From Campylobacteraceae bacterium (GTDB lineage: Bacteria; Campylobacterota; Campylobacteria; Campylobacterales; Sulfurovaceae), in assembly GCA_026986085.1 (NCBI GenBank), contig JALSPE010000146.1, forward strand, positions 1-7,319: DNA of 7,319 nucleotides, read 5' to 3'. Positions 1 through 5,699 of this stretch are shown here, one piece after another. The notes under the pieces were generated by a model, which made no database searches, was not told the origin of the DNA, and saw only the letters and a program-made list of their open reading frames with translations. Within the stretch, counting starts at the first letter, position 1. Every line of letters starts with the position of its first letter. The position numbers were made by a program, and so were the translations under genes.

Positions 1-194
1 GTTAAGGCACTACCAACCTCTTGGTTATTATTATCATACGCTGTAACTTTTATATTTTTAACACCCACTTCTAAACTATCTTTAACTCCGTTTAAGTTAA
101 AGTCTCTATAGACCATACCACTTATATCTGCATACCCCAATACACTTAATGCACAGAGTGAAATAAGGCCTTTTGTAATACCTACTTTTCCCAT
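1..194 (-). CDS. Secreted SdrD-B-like surface protein, N-terminal part only (cut by window edge)
   Basis: Reading the minus strand from an ATG at 194, 64 codons stay open to the window edge, so the rest of the protein lies outside. An AAGGTG ribosome site at 201-206 sits 6 bases before the ATG. Residues 1-22 look like a Sec signal peptide: Lys3 and Lys8, a hydrophobic run LISLCALSVLGYA, and cleavage after Ala22. The mature part starts with ISGMVYRDFNLNG and continues to KDSLEVG. This is the hallmark of the SdrD B-like (Cna-B-type) fold, with an EF-hand-like acidic loop (Asp31, Asn33, Asn35, Asp39, Glu42) that binds calcium in known members. Such domains serve as rigid stalks in large cell-surface or secreted proteins. 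The full architecture, length and role cannot be told from this fragment. Family recognition is fairly sure; function is inference. Confidence 0.8.
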   Translation of the reverse strand, partial: MGKVGITKGLISLCALSVLGYADISGMVYRDFNLNGVKDSLEVGVKNIKVTAYDNNNQEVGSAL

Positions 195-217
195 AAATAA
201 CACCTTTTACTTAAGAT

Positions 218-234
218 ACTCCAATAAATGGAGT
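218..234 (-). promoter_or_regulatory. Hairpin in the presumed 5' leader of the SdrD-like gene
   Basis: ACTCCA and TGGAGT form a perfect 6-base stem with a 5-base loop. The dyad ends 24 bases before the ATG at 194 and 12 bases before its ribosome site. If transcription starts near 242 (weak TATATT at 254-249, minus strand), the hairpin would be in the mRNA leader. It could also be a DNA operator. No run of T follows on the minus strand, so it does not look like a terminator for that direction. Confidence 0.35.
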
Positions 235-346
235 TTTCAATACCTAATAATATAGTAATTTTTTTAATAACTGTTAAAATATGTCATATTGTTATAGAAA
301 AAATGGATATATTTTTAATATACATACGGTTTTATGGATATTTTTG

Positions 347-352
347 TATAAT
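347..352 (+). promoter_or_regulatory. Candidate plus-strand -10 box (orphan promoter)
   Basis: A perfect TATAAT is preceded by a T-rich run (TTTTTG), as is usual for Campylobacterota housekeeping promoters; there is no clear -35. The predicted start would be near 359. No protein gene follows on this strand before 1958, so if the box is active it would drive a short non-coding transcript through the 385-491 inverted repeat. A chance match is quite possible in DNA this AT-rich. Confidence 0.3.
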
Positions 353-384
353 TTATGCTAAATTAAAAGAATTAAAAATTAAAT

Positions 385-491
385 ACTTAACTTTTGCACT
401 TTAATTTTAAAGAAAACAGTCCCATTGAAATAGATACTGAAAAAAATTCAATATACAATGTCAGAGATATTAAAACGAACAAAAGTTAAGT
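385..491. repeat. 12-base perfect inverted repeat with 83-base spacer
   Basis: ACTTAACTTTTG at 385-396 is the exact reverse complement of CAAAAGTTAAGT at 480-491. Inside lie further dyads: CTTTAATTTTAAAG (399-412), and ATTGAA/TTCAAT at 424-429 and 447-452. The whole could fold as a closed multi-branched RNA, or could be a very small MITE-like remnant. I see no target-site duplication at the ends and no coding content, so neither reading is established. Confidence 0.45.
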
Positions 492-533
492 TATTTCATA
501 TTTGATATTATAAAAATTAAAAAATATTTTGGA

Positions 534-553
534 TCCTCGAATTTATTCGAGGA
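534..553. repeat. Perfect 9-2-9 palindrome (hairpin 1)
   Basis: TCCTCGAAT and ATTCGAGGA flank a TT spacer. The core CGAAT-NN-ATTCG is shared with the hairpin at 589-606. A run of A (553-559) follows on the plus strand, so on the minus strand the hairpin is preceded, not followed, by T residues. It therefore lacks the shape of an intrinsic terminator in either direction. An operator or a stable RNA stem are alternatives. Confidence 0.5.
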
Positions 554-588
554 AAAAAAGTTTAAACTCTAGTAGTAAGCCCAAATAA

Positions 589-606
589 ACGCGAATGAAT
601 TCGCGT
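589..606 (-). terminator. Hairpin 2, probable terminator of the lipoprotein gene
   Basis: ACGCGAAT and ATTCGCGT form a perfect 8-base stem around a 2-base spacer. Read on the minus strand it lies 48 bases beyond the stop of the lipoprotein gene and is followed by TTTATTT, a modest U-rich tail, so it may end that transcript. On the plus strand it is followed by a T-rich stretch broken by G (GTTGTTTTGTTTG), so it could work in both directions. The tail is imperfect, hence moderate confidence. Confidence 0.45.
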
Positions 607-654
607 GTTGTTTTGTTTGAAATTGCTTTTTAGTATATATTTTTTAATTATTAT

Positions 655-1146
655 TTAAAGAGCTCTTACTCTTTTTATATCTTTACCACTCTTTTTAAAG
701 CAGTAAATACCTTTAGTTTGTGGAGTATCTATAATTTTTTCACTGCCCCAGTATATAGTTGTTGGTAGAGAATTTAAAGTTATACTTTTTTTTCTAACAC
801 CTGCTCCACCACAATCAGCAGTAGCTATGGGTGAACTGTTTCTTTTATATAATGCATATGTCTCAATATTCAATCTTGAGCCATTTAATTTACTATCAAC
901 ACCTAAAAGCTTCCAGCTAATTGATGACGAAGATATACAACTTGATGATAGTGGATAGTAAAGAATATCTATATCTCTGCTTCCATTAGTAGATAGACAT
1001 ATAGTTCCCTCATTAGAGAGGGTTCTCATATTCGAGTTTTCTATATTACTGTTTTTATGATTCTCTTTTTTTGCTCCCGTATGAGATATTGTAACACAAC
1101 TTGTTAATAGTATAATAAAAGTCGAAGCTAAAAATATATTTTTCAA
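655..1146 (-). CDS. Small lipoprotein of unknown function
   Basis: This 163-residue protein begins with a lipoprotein signal: Lys2, a hydrophobic run, then a lipobox LTSC with the lipidated Cys at 17, so it should be anchored in a membrane and face the periplasm or outside. The start codon is TTG; an AGGAG ribosome site 5 bases upstream (1152-1156) decides this, and there is no better start. After a polar Asn/Lys-rich linker (about 22-45), the mature domain looks beta-rich, with four Cys (50, 70, 112, 149) that could form two disulfides. The motif ATADCGGAGVRKK around Cys112 is its most distinctive part. I do not recognise the family. It lies 54 bases downstream of the thioredoxin gene on the same strand but has its own TATAAT (1166-1171). 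A link between a disulfide-bearing lipoprotein and a periplasmic thioredoxin is tempting but only inference. Confidence 0.8.
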   Translation of the reverse strand: MKNIFLASTFIILLTSCVTISHTGAKKENHKNSNIENSNMRTLSNEGTICLSTNGSRDIDILYYPLSSSCISSSSISWKLLGVDSKLNGSRLNIETYALYKRNSSPIATADCGGAGVRKKSITLNSLPTTIYWGSEKIIDTPQTKGIYCFKKSGKDIKRVRAL

Positions 1147-1151
1147 AATAA

Positions 1152-1156
1152 CTCCT
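1152..1156 (-). promoter_or_regulatory. Ribosome binding site deciding a TTG start
   Basis: AGGAG on the minus strand (part of AAAAAGGAGT) ends 5 bases before TTG at 1146. It fixes the lipoprotein start, which also gives a complete signal peptide. Confidence 0.8.
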
Positions 1157-1165
1157 TTTTATCTT

Positions 1166-1171
1166 ATTATA
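1166..1171 (-). promoter_or_regulatory. -10 box of the lipoprotein gene
   Basis: Read on the minus strand, 1171 to 1166 is a perfect TATAAT (context AGTATAATAAG) with no clear -35. The predicted start is near 1159, leaving a 13-base leader that just covers the ribosome site. The lipoprotein gene can thus be expressed apart from the upstream thioredoxin gene. Confidence 0.6.
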
Positions 1172-1200
1172 CTATATGTTGCTTTTATGTTACATTGAAA

Positions 1201-1854
1201 TTACTTTTTACTCTTCTCTTTATCTAAAATTCTTTTTATTGTTGCAAGTAGTCTATCTTCACTTGGCATACCCTCTATTATATCTGCAACATTACCCTTT
1301 TTATCTAATATAATTAAAAATGGTATGCTTCCTCTCCATTGTGCTCTTTGAGATATATAGTATAAAAAATCACCTGCATCTTTACTTGATACTAAATCGT
1401 AATTAATAGCTTTACCAGACTTTATAAAATCTTCTAACTCTTTTACTGGTTTTTTAAAATATGCTTTTGCTCTTGGGTCTTTTGCCTTATTATCCAAGAA
1501 CCACTGCACTTTACTCATATCTATAGCTTTTGAGCCACTCTTTTTAAACTTTAATAACTCTTTAGCTGTAACTTTTGGTGATGTCTCTATTGCTACAATT
1601 CTTAAATCATTTTTATACTTCTCTTGCAGCGTGACATGATGAGGAATACTAAGCAAACAAGGTCCACACCAAGTTCCCCAAAACTCAATAAATACAATCT
1701 TTCCCTCATATGGAGATACAATCAAACCCTCATCTGTGCCTCTAAATGTCAGCTCTTTTCCAGATGCTGTTTTAACTTTAAATACCTCTTTTTGTGTATT
1801 TGCTCCATATATAAATGTAGCTAACAGCAAAAAAATTGATAATATCCTTCTCAT
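1201..1854 (-). CDS. TlpA/ResA-like periplasmic thiol-disulfide oxidoreductase
   Basis: The 217-residue protein has a Sec signal peptide (Arg2-Arg3, hydrophobic 4-16, likely cleavage near Gly17-Ala18) and a thioredoxin fold with the redox motif WCGPC (Cys63, Cys66) after the strand KIVFIEFWGT. The cis-Pro loop is GSIP (Pro178), followed by the strand FLIILDKKGN. Between the strand LRIVAIET (about 84-91) and the cis-Pro there are some 85 residues, longer than in compact TlpA proteins, so a mostly helical Lys-rich insert (about 95-165) is present. TlpA/ResA proteins reduce disulfides in the periplasm, for example in apocytochromes c or copper-site proteins; the partner here is unknown. The ATG at 1854 has AAGG 7 bases upstream (1862-1865). 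Its promoter region is shared back-to-back with the MoxR operon, and the lipoprotein gene follows 54 bases downstream. The thioredoxin assignment is firm; the substrate is open. Confidence 0.92.
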   Translation of the reverse strand: MRRILSIFLLLATFIYGANTQKEVFKVKTASGKELTFRGTDEGLIVSPYEGKIVFIEFWGTWCGPCLLSIPHHVTLQEKYKNDLRIVAIETSPKVTAKELLKFKKSGSKAIDMSKVQWFLDNKAKDPRAKAYFKKPVKELEDFIKSGKAINYDLVSSKDAGDFLYYISQRAQWRGSIPFLIILDKKGNVADIIEGMPSEDRLLATIKRILDKEKSKK

Positions 1855-1895
1855 TATCTAACCTTTTTTATTTAATTTTATCTACTCAACTATTA

Positions 1896-1901
1896 ATTAT
1901 A
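1896..1901 (-). promoter_or_regulatory. -10 box of the thioredoxin gene
   Basis: Read on the minus strand, 1901 to 1896 is TATAAT (context AGCTATAATTAAT) with no good -35 in place. The predicted start is near 1889, giving a leader of about 35 bases. It faces away from the moxR promoter at 1924-1951, so the two promoters share a compact control region. Confidence 0.55.
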
Positions 1902-1923
1902 GCTTGTCTATGTGTATTTATTG

Positions 1924-1951
1924 TTGATATTTAAAGTAATAAATGTATAAT
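1924..1951 (+). promoter_or_regulatory. Promoter of the moxR-bat operon
   Basis: TTGATA (1924-1929, five of six matches to TTGACA), a 16-base spacer and a perfect TATAAT (1946-1951) make the best sigma-70 promoter in the window. With the standard -7 to +1 distance, transcription starts at A1958, the first base of an ATG. The more upstream ATG at 1943 overlaps the -10 region and would not be on this transcript. Confidence 0.7.
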
Positions 1952-1957
1952 AGTTTT

Positions 1958-2896
1958 ATGATTGAATTAATAAAAAAAGAGATTAAAAAAGTTGTTATAG
2001 GACACGATGAACTAGTTGATGCTATTTTAATTGCTATGCTCTCTAGTGGACATATCTTAATAGAAGGGATTCCAGGTGTAGCAAAAACTACTACTGTTAA
2101 TGCCATTTCAAAAATATTTGGATTTGATTTTAAGCGTATTCAATTTACGCCCGACCTTCTTCCACTAGATATTATTGGTAACGAGATATATAACCCTCAA
2201 AAGGGTAGCTTCTCTATAAAACATGGGGCAATTTTTACAAATTTATTATTGGCAGATGAGATAAATAGAGCTGCCCCAAAGGTGCAGTCTGCCCTACTTG
2301 AAGCTATGGCAGAGAAGCAAGTTACAATAGGTGAGCAAAGCTTTATCCTGCAAGAGCCATTTACTGTTTTAGCAACTGCCAATCCAAATGAGCAAGAGGG
2401 AACTTACCAGTTACCAGAAGCTCTGCTAGATAGATTTATGCTAAAGGTTAATGTTGGCTACAACAGTTATAGTGAAGAGTTGGATATTATAGAGAGAGTT
2501 GCAAATAAAAACTTTGGCAAAATAGAGCAAATTATAGATTTAGATAGCTTTAAAAAGATGCAGCAAGATATAGAGCAAATACACTTTCAGCAAGAGTTAA
2601 AAGAGTATCTATTAAATCTAATATATGCTACAAGAGAGCCAAAAAAATATAACTTAGAAGATATTCAAGAGTATATAAACACAGGTGTTGGTCCTAGAGG
2701 AAGTATAGATCTATACAAAGGGGCAAAAGCTTACGCATATCTAAATAAAAGAGATTTTGTAACACCTAGTGATATTGCCAAAAGTGCCTATTTAGTAATG
2801 GCTCATCGCCTTAAATTAAACTATAAAGCAGCAGCAGAAAATATCGATAGCTATACAATTATAAAAAGAGTTTTAGAGGGGATAGAAGCTCCATAA
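1958..2896 (+). CDS. MoxR-family AAA+ ATPase
   Basis: This cytoplasmic ATPase is 312 residues long from ATG 1958, usual for the family. Visible motifs are Walker A GIPGVAKT (37-44, with the family hallmark GHILIEG before it), Walker B LLLADEIN (Asp100, Glu101), sensor 1 in ATANPNE (Asn142), the LDRF motif with the likely Arg finger (Arg159), and sensor 2 GPRGS (Arg247). MoxR proteins act as chaperone-like ATPases with vWA-domain partners, which are encoded directly downstream. An in-frame ATG at 1943 would add five residues (MYNSF), but it lies inside the promoter (-10 at 1946-1951) and has only a weak AAAG upstream. From 1958 the protein begins MIELIKKEIKKVVIG, as expected for MoxR, and the mRNA would be leaderless. 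The stop overlaps the next ATG by one base (TAATG). Family assignment is firm; the start choice is inference. Confidence 0.95.
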   Translation: MIELIKKEIKKVVIGHDELVDAILIAMLSSGHILIEGIPGVAKTTTVNAISKIFGFDFKRIQFTPDLLPLDIIGNEIYNPQKGSFSIKHGAIFTNLLLADEINRAAPKVQSALLEAMAEKQVTIGEQSFILQEPFTVLATANPNEQEGTYQLPEALLDRFMLKVNVGYNSYSEELDIIERVANKNFGKIEQIIDLDSFKKMQQDIEQIHFQQELKEYLLNLIYATREPKKYNLEDIQEYINTGVGPRGSIDLYKGAKAYAYLNKRDFVTPSDIAKSAYLVMAHRLKLNYKAAAENIDSYTIIKRVLEGIEAP

Positions 2897-3717
2897 TGGA
2901 TAAAAATAAGCTACTACAATTTAAGAGTAATAAAAGGCTCTTTTCCAAACTTCAAGGCGAACACAAAAGCCTATTTAGTGGTAGTGGAGTAGAGTTTTTA
3001 GAGCTTAGAGAATACTCTACTTCAAATAGTGCAAAACATATAAACTGGAAGCGAAGCCTAAACTCAAATACTCCACTTGTAAATATTTACACAGACGAGA
3101 GAGAGTTAAATATTACCCTTGTGTATCTAATTAGTGGCTCACTAGAGTATAAAGATAAAAAAGAGTTAGCAAGAGATATTTTGGCAACCTTAAGTTACAG
3201 TGCAACCAAATTTAATGAAAGGCTCACTATTATACTATTTAGCAATAAAGTTGAAGCTATATACTCTTCATTAAAAGCTATTAATGGTTTTGAATTTAGT
3301 TACCACATTACCAATAATCTAACCCATTTAGGCAAGAGTATAGATTATAATAATTTAAGCTTTTTTCTAGAGAGTTACCTAAAGGAGCGCTCTTTAATAT
3401 TTTTAATTGGCGATTTTTTAGATAAAAATATAGATATCAAATCTATCTCTCTTAAAAATGAACTATTTGCACTCTTAGTTAGAGATAAAAGCGAAGAGAG
3501 CATAAATGCAAAAGGGGAGATAGAAGCAAAAGACCCAATTAGCTTAAAAATAGAGAGGCTATTTATAAGTAGAGCTAGTGCTAAAAGTTACAATAACAAA
3601 TTTAAAGAGCAAGATAAAAGCCTCTTTAAAGAGTTTAATAGATACGGTATAAAATATACAAAATTTTATAAAAGTGAAGATATTTTAGAAAAGTTAAAAA
3701 GGTTAATTAGTGGATAA
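2896..3717 (+). CDS. DUF58 protein of the Bat/MoxR cluster with a degenerate MIDAS
   Basis: The 273-residue protein shows the DUF58 signature: SGSGVEFLELREY (28-40), then HINWKRS (48-54), then DERELN (67-72), leading into a vWA-like fold. In most relatives the next strand ends in the metal site D-x-S-x-S; here it reads LISGSL (78-83), so the first Asp is replaced by Leu78 although both Ser remain (Ser80, Ser82). GDFLD (172-176) may keep a later acidic position. No membrane segment or signal peptide is seen, so it is likely cytoplasmic or peripheral. DUF58 proteins nearly always neighbour moxR and are thought to be partners of that ATPase. The ATG overlaps the moxR stop by one base, with GAAG at 2885-2888 as a weak ribosome site, so translational coupling is likely. 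Its end overlaps the next gene by 8 bases. Confidence 0.9.
   Translation: MDKNKLLQFKSNKRLFSKLQGEHKSLFSGSGVEFLELREYSTSNSAKHINWKRSLNSNTPLVNIYTDERELNITLVYLISGSLEYKDKKELARDILATLSYSATKFNERLTIILFSNKVEAIYSSLKAINGFEFSYHITNNLTHLGKSIDYNNLSFFLESYLKERSLIFLIGDFLDKNIDIKSISLKNELFALLVRDKSEESINAKGEIEAKDPISLKIERLFISRASAKSYNNKFKEQDKSLFKEFNRYGIKYTKFYKSEDILEKLKRLISG
3696..3702 (+). promoter_or_regulatory. Ribosome binding site deciding a GTG start
   Basis: AAAAAGG lies 7 bases before GTG at 3710, inside the end of the DUF58 gene. It supports this start over the in-frame ATG at 3740, which has no comparable site. Confidence 0.6.
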
Positions 3718-4054
3718 GATAGAAGATATTATAGAGTATATGCCAACCCCGTTAGACAGCATAGATATTACTCTTATTGCATCTGCCCTATTGATAATTT
3801 TACTAATAATTTACAAAAGTTTAAAGTATCTATTTAGAAGAAGAGAAAAAGATGCAAAAACAAAACTAAAAGAGTTAAAAGTATCAAACAAAGAGTCTCT
3901 TTTTAAATTTACACACCTTGCAAAAGAGATTGATAACTCCAAAAAATTACAAAATTTACTAAAAGAGCTAGAGCCATATAAATACTCTAAAACTCAAACA
4001 AAAGTGCCAAATGAGTTAATTAAAAGTATAAGAGAGTATATAGATGGGCTCTAA
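3710..4054 (+). CDS. Small membrane protein, DUF4381-like
   Basis: This 114-residue protein has one membrane segment (about 20-37, IASALLIILLII), then the basic stretch YLFRRREK (40-47) and a soluble, helical, Lys-rich C-terminal part. By the positive-inside rule the C-terminal part should be in the cytoplasm, where it could reach MoxR and DUF58. Position between DUF58 and the vWA gene, single-helix layout, the MPTP motif before the helix and the C-terminal pattern match DUF4381, a family that often fills this slot in Bat-type operons; it is shorter than usual and diverged. The GTG start overlaps the DUF58 stop by 8 bases, and the stop overlaps the next start by 11 bases, so translation is probably coupled on both sides. 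That it is a real gene is quite sure; the family name is tentative. Confidence 0.75.
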   Translation: MDKIEDIIEYMPTPLDSIDITLIASALLIILLIIYKSLKYLFRRREKDAKTKLKELKVSNKESLFKFTHLAKEIDNSKKLQNLLKELEPYKYSKTQTKVPNELIKSIREYIDGL

Positions 4055-5699
4055 TTTTACTCTACTCTACCCCTACTATCTATTGCTAATTCCACTATAC
4101 TACGCAATTAAATACTTTATAAAAAAGAGATTTAGCCAAGATATCTTCTCTAATGTAAAGTTGTTAAAAGAGGTCTCTAAACAAAGCTTCTCTATTGCAA
4201 AATTTTTAGAGTTTTTGACTATATTTTTTATAACAATATCACTTGCAACTCCTGTTAAAAAAGAGTTTAAAGTAGTTACAAACCAAGAGGGCTTATCTAT
4301 TGCAATAGCACTAGATGCCAGTAGCTCTATGCAAGAGCAAGATAGATTTAAAATTGCAAAAGAGGTAATAAAAAAGTTTTTAAAAGAGCGAAAAAGTGAT
4401 GAAATTGCCCTAATTCTATTTGCAGATAATGCCTATGTTGCATCTCCTCTTACTTATGATAAAAAATCTTTAATCAAAATGTTAGAGTATATTAAATTAG
4501 GAGTAGCAGGTTCAAGAGAGACTGCCCTAAATGAAGCCCTTTATAAAAGTGCAAAACTATTTAAAAATAGAAATGGCAAAAAGATATTAATACTCCTTAG
4601 CGATGGAATAGATAGCACAAACTCTATAACAAAAGAGCAAACACTAAAAGAGGTAAAAAAAGCAGGGCTAAAGATTTATACTATCGCTCTAGGCAAAAAA
4701 GGCGATATAGATATAAACTTTTTGAAAAAATTGGCAAAAAATAGTGGTGGTAGATTCTACTTAACATCAGAACCTAAAAATCTTAAATCTATCTACCAAC
4801 AAATAGACAAACTGCAAAAAAGTAAAATAGTAACTACAAAAACAATCCAATATAAACACCTCTATAAATTTACTTTAACTTTAGCTCTTATCTCTTTGGT
4901 AGCTCTTCTATACTTTGCAAGGCTCTCTCTTCTATCAACTTTTATAACAATTACACTAATTCTACTCGCAATTTTTATACCAACAACCAACAAAAATATA
5001 CCTACAAAAGATAGAGCAAATATAGAGTTAAATATTGCCCTAGACCTTAGCCAATATATGCTTAGCGACGACATATATCCAAATAGACTAGAGTTTGAGA
5101 AAGCAAAGATACTAGAGTTATTAAATAGCCTAAAGGGTGAAAAAGTAGCTCTGTATGGCTTTAGCGACAGAGCCTATCTAATATCTCCAGCAACCAATGA
5201 CTACAATCGCTTAAAATATGCACTAAAACATATAAATATAGACTCTATAGACAATAAAAAACTATCTCTTTTAAATCTTTTAAAAGGAGTAAACAGCACC
5301 TCTAAAAGTAAAAATTTAATAATTTTAAGTAGTGGTGGAGTATCAAAAAATCTTAGTAGTGCCATCGAGTTTGCAAATAACATAAAGATAAAACCAATTA
5401 TATATGCAATAGGCACAAAAACAGGAGGAGCTATAAAAATTAATGGTAAACTATTAACAAACAGTAGTGGCGATATAGAAGTAATTTCACTAAACTCTGC
5501 ACTTAAAGAGTTTGCAACCAAAACGGGTGCTAAATATATTAAAGCCAATAGCAATAATCATCTATATAGCTATATAAAAAAGCTAGAAAAAAGCCAAATT
5601 AAAACAAAAAACAGTAATCAAAAACTAAATATATATCTGCCGTTAATTGCATCTTTAGCTTTTTTATTAATTGCCACTGCAAAGAGGAGAAAAATTTGA
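4044..5699 (+). CDS. Two-vWA-domain membrane protein, apparent BatA-BatB fusion
   Basis: The 551-residue chain reads as two Bat proteins in one. First half, BatA-like: membrane helices at about 7-25 and 52-70, then a vWA domain (84-260) with a complete MIDAS (DASSS 91-95, Thr160, Asp187 in LLSDG) and the motif YVASPLTYD (131-139). Helices at about 273-292 and 294-313 close the first half and open the second. Second half, BatB-like: ALDLSQYMLSDDIYPNRLE (332-350), then AYLISPATND (377-386), and a final helix at about 530-546. The second MIDAS is broken: Ser2 is Tyr338, the Thr is not recognisable, and the third-motif Asp is Ser430 (LSSGG). By homology the vWA domains face the periplasm. BatA and BatB are normally separate neighbouring genes; the reading frame here is continuous. 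The ATG lies inside the upstream gene with only AAGAGAG (4030-4036), so coupling is likely. Confidence 0.9.
   Translation: MGSNFTLLYPYYLLLIPLYYAIKYFIKKRFSQDIFSNVKLLKEVSKQSFSIAKFLEFLTIFFITISLATPVKKEFKVVTNQEGLSIAIALDASSSMQEQDRFKIAKEVIKKFLKERKSDEIALILFADNAYVASPLTYDKKSLIKMLEYIKLGVAGSRETALNEALYKSAKLFKNRNGKKILILLSDGIDSTNSITKEQTLKEVKKAGLKIYTIALGKKGDIDINFLKKLAKNSGGRFYLTSEPKNLKSIYQQIDKLQKSKIVTTKTIQYKHLYKFTLTLALISLVALLYFARLSLLSTFITITLILLAIFIPTTNKNIPTKDRANIELNIALDLSQYMLSDDIYPNRLEFEKAKILELLNSLKGEKVALYGFSDRAYLISPATNDYNRLKYALKHINIDSIDNKKLSLLNLLKGVNSTSKSKNLIILSSGGVSKNLSSAIEFANNIKIKPIIYAIGTKTGGAIKINGKLLTNSSGDIEVISLNSALKEFATKTGAKYIKANSNNHLYSYIKKLEKSQIKTKNSNQKLNIYLPLIASLAFLLIATAKRRKI
5685..5689 (+). promoter_or_regulatory. 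Ribosome binding site deciding a TTG start
   Basis: AGGAG lies 6 bases before TTG at 5696, within the last codons of the vWA gene. The TTGA overlap (start 5696-5698, stop 5697-5699) is a classic coupled arrangement. No ATG is available before the signal peptide. Confidence 0.75.

Larger units (their letters stand above)
195..654. other. 460-base gene-free region with several inverted repeats
   Basis: No convincing protein gene is seen on either strand; the only ATG-led frames are very short (for example 15 codons from 458). The stretch holds a hairpin in the leader of the left gene (218-234), a small palindrome AATATG-T-CATATT (278-290), a plus-strand TATAAT (347-352), a 12-base inverted repeat spaced by 83 bases (385-396 and 480-491), a 6-2-6 palindrome CTTTAATTTTAAAG (399-412), and two related GC-capped hairpins (534-553 and 589-606). 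A possible minus-strand -10 box for the left gene is TATATT, read from 254 to 249. The density of dyads suggests regulation or a small RNA rather than empty spacer. Confidence 0.6.

Noticed and set aside
385..491. MITE or insertion-sequence remnant
   Set aside because: The 12-base inverted repeat is suggestive, but I see no target duplication and no second copy in the window, so I list it only as an inverted repeat.
458..505. 15-codon frame starting ATGTCAGAG in the intergenic region
   Set aside because: Too short, no ribosome site, overlaps an arm of the inverted repeat; more likely chance.
1624..1824. 66-codon plus-strand open frame
   Set aside because: Antisense to the WCGPC region of the thioredoxin gene, which is clearly the coding strand; no ribosome site.
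1943..1957. ATG at 1943 as the moxR start
   Set aside because: It sits between -35 and +1 of the best promoter, with the -10 box forming its second and third codons, and has only a weak AAAG upstream; it remains possible if a promoter further upstream exists.
4862..5554. Open frames on the minus strand at 4862-5074 and 5201-5554
   Set aside because: They lie wholly inside the double-vWA gene, have no ribosome site, and their hydrophobic translations are the usual mirror of Lys/Asn-rich coding DNA.
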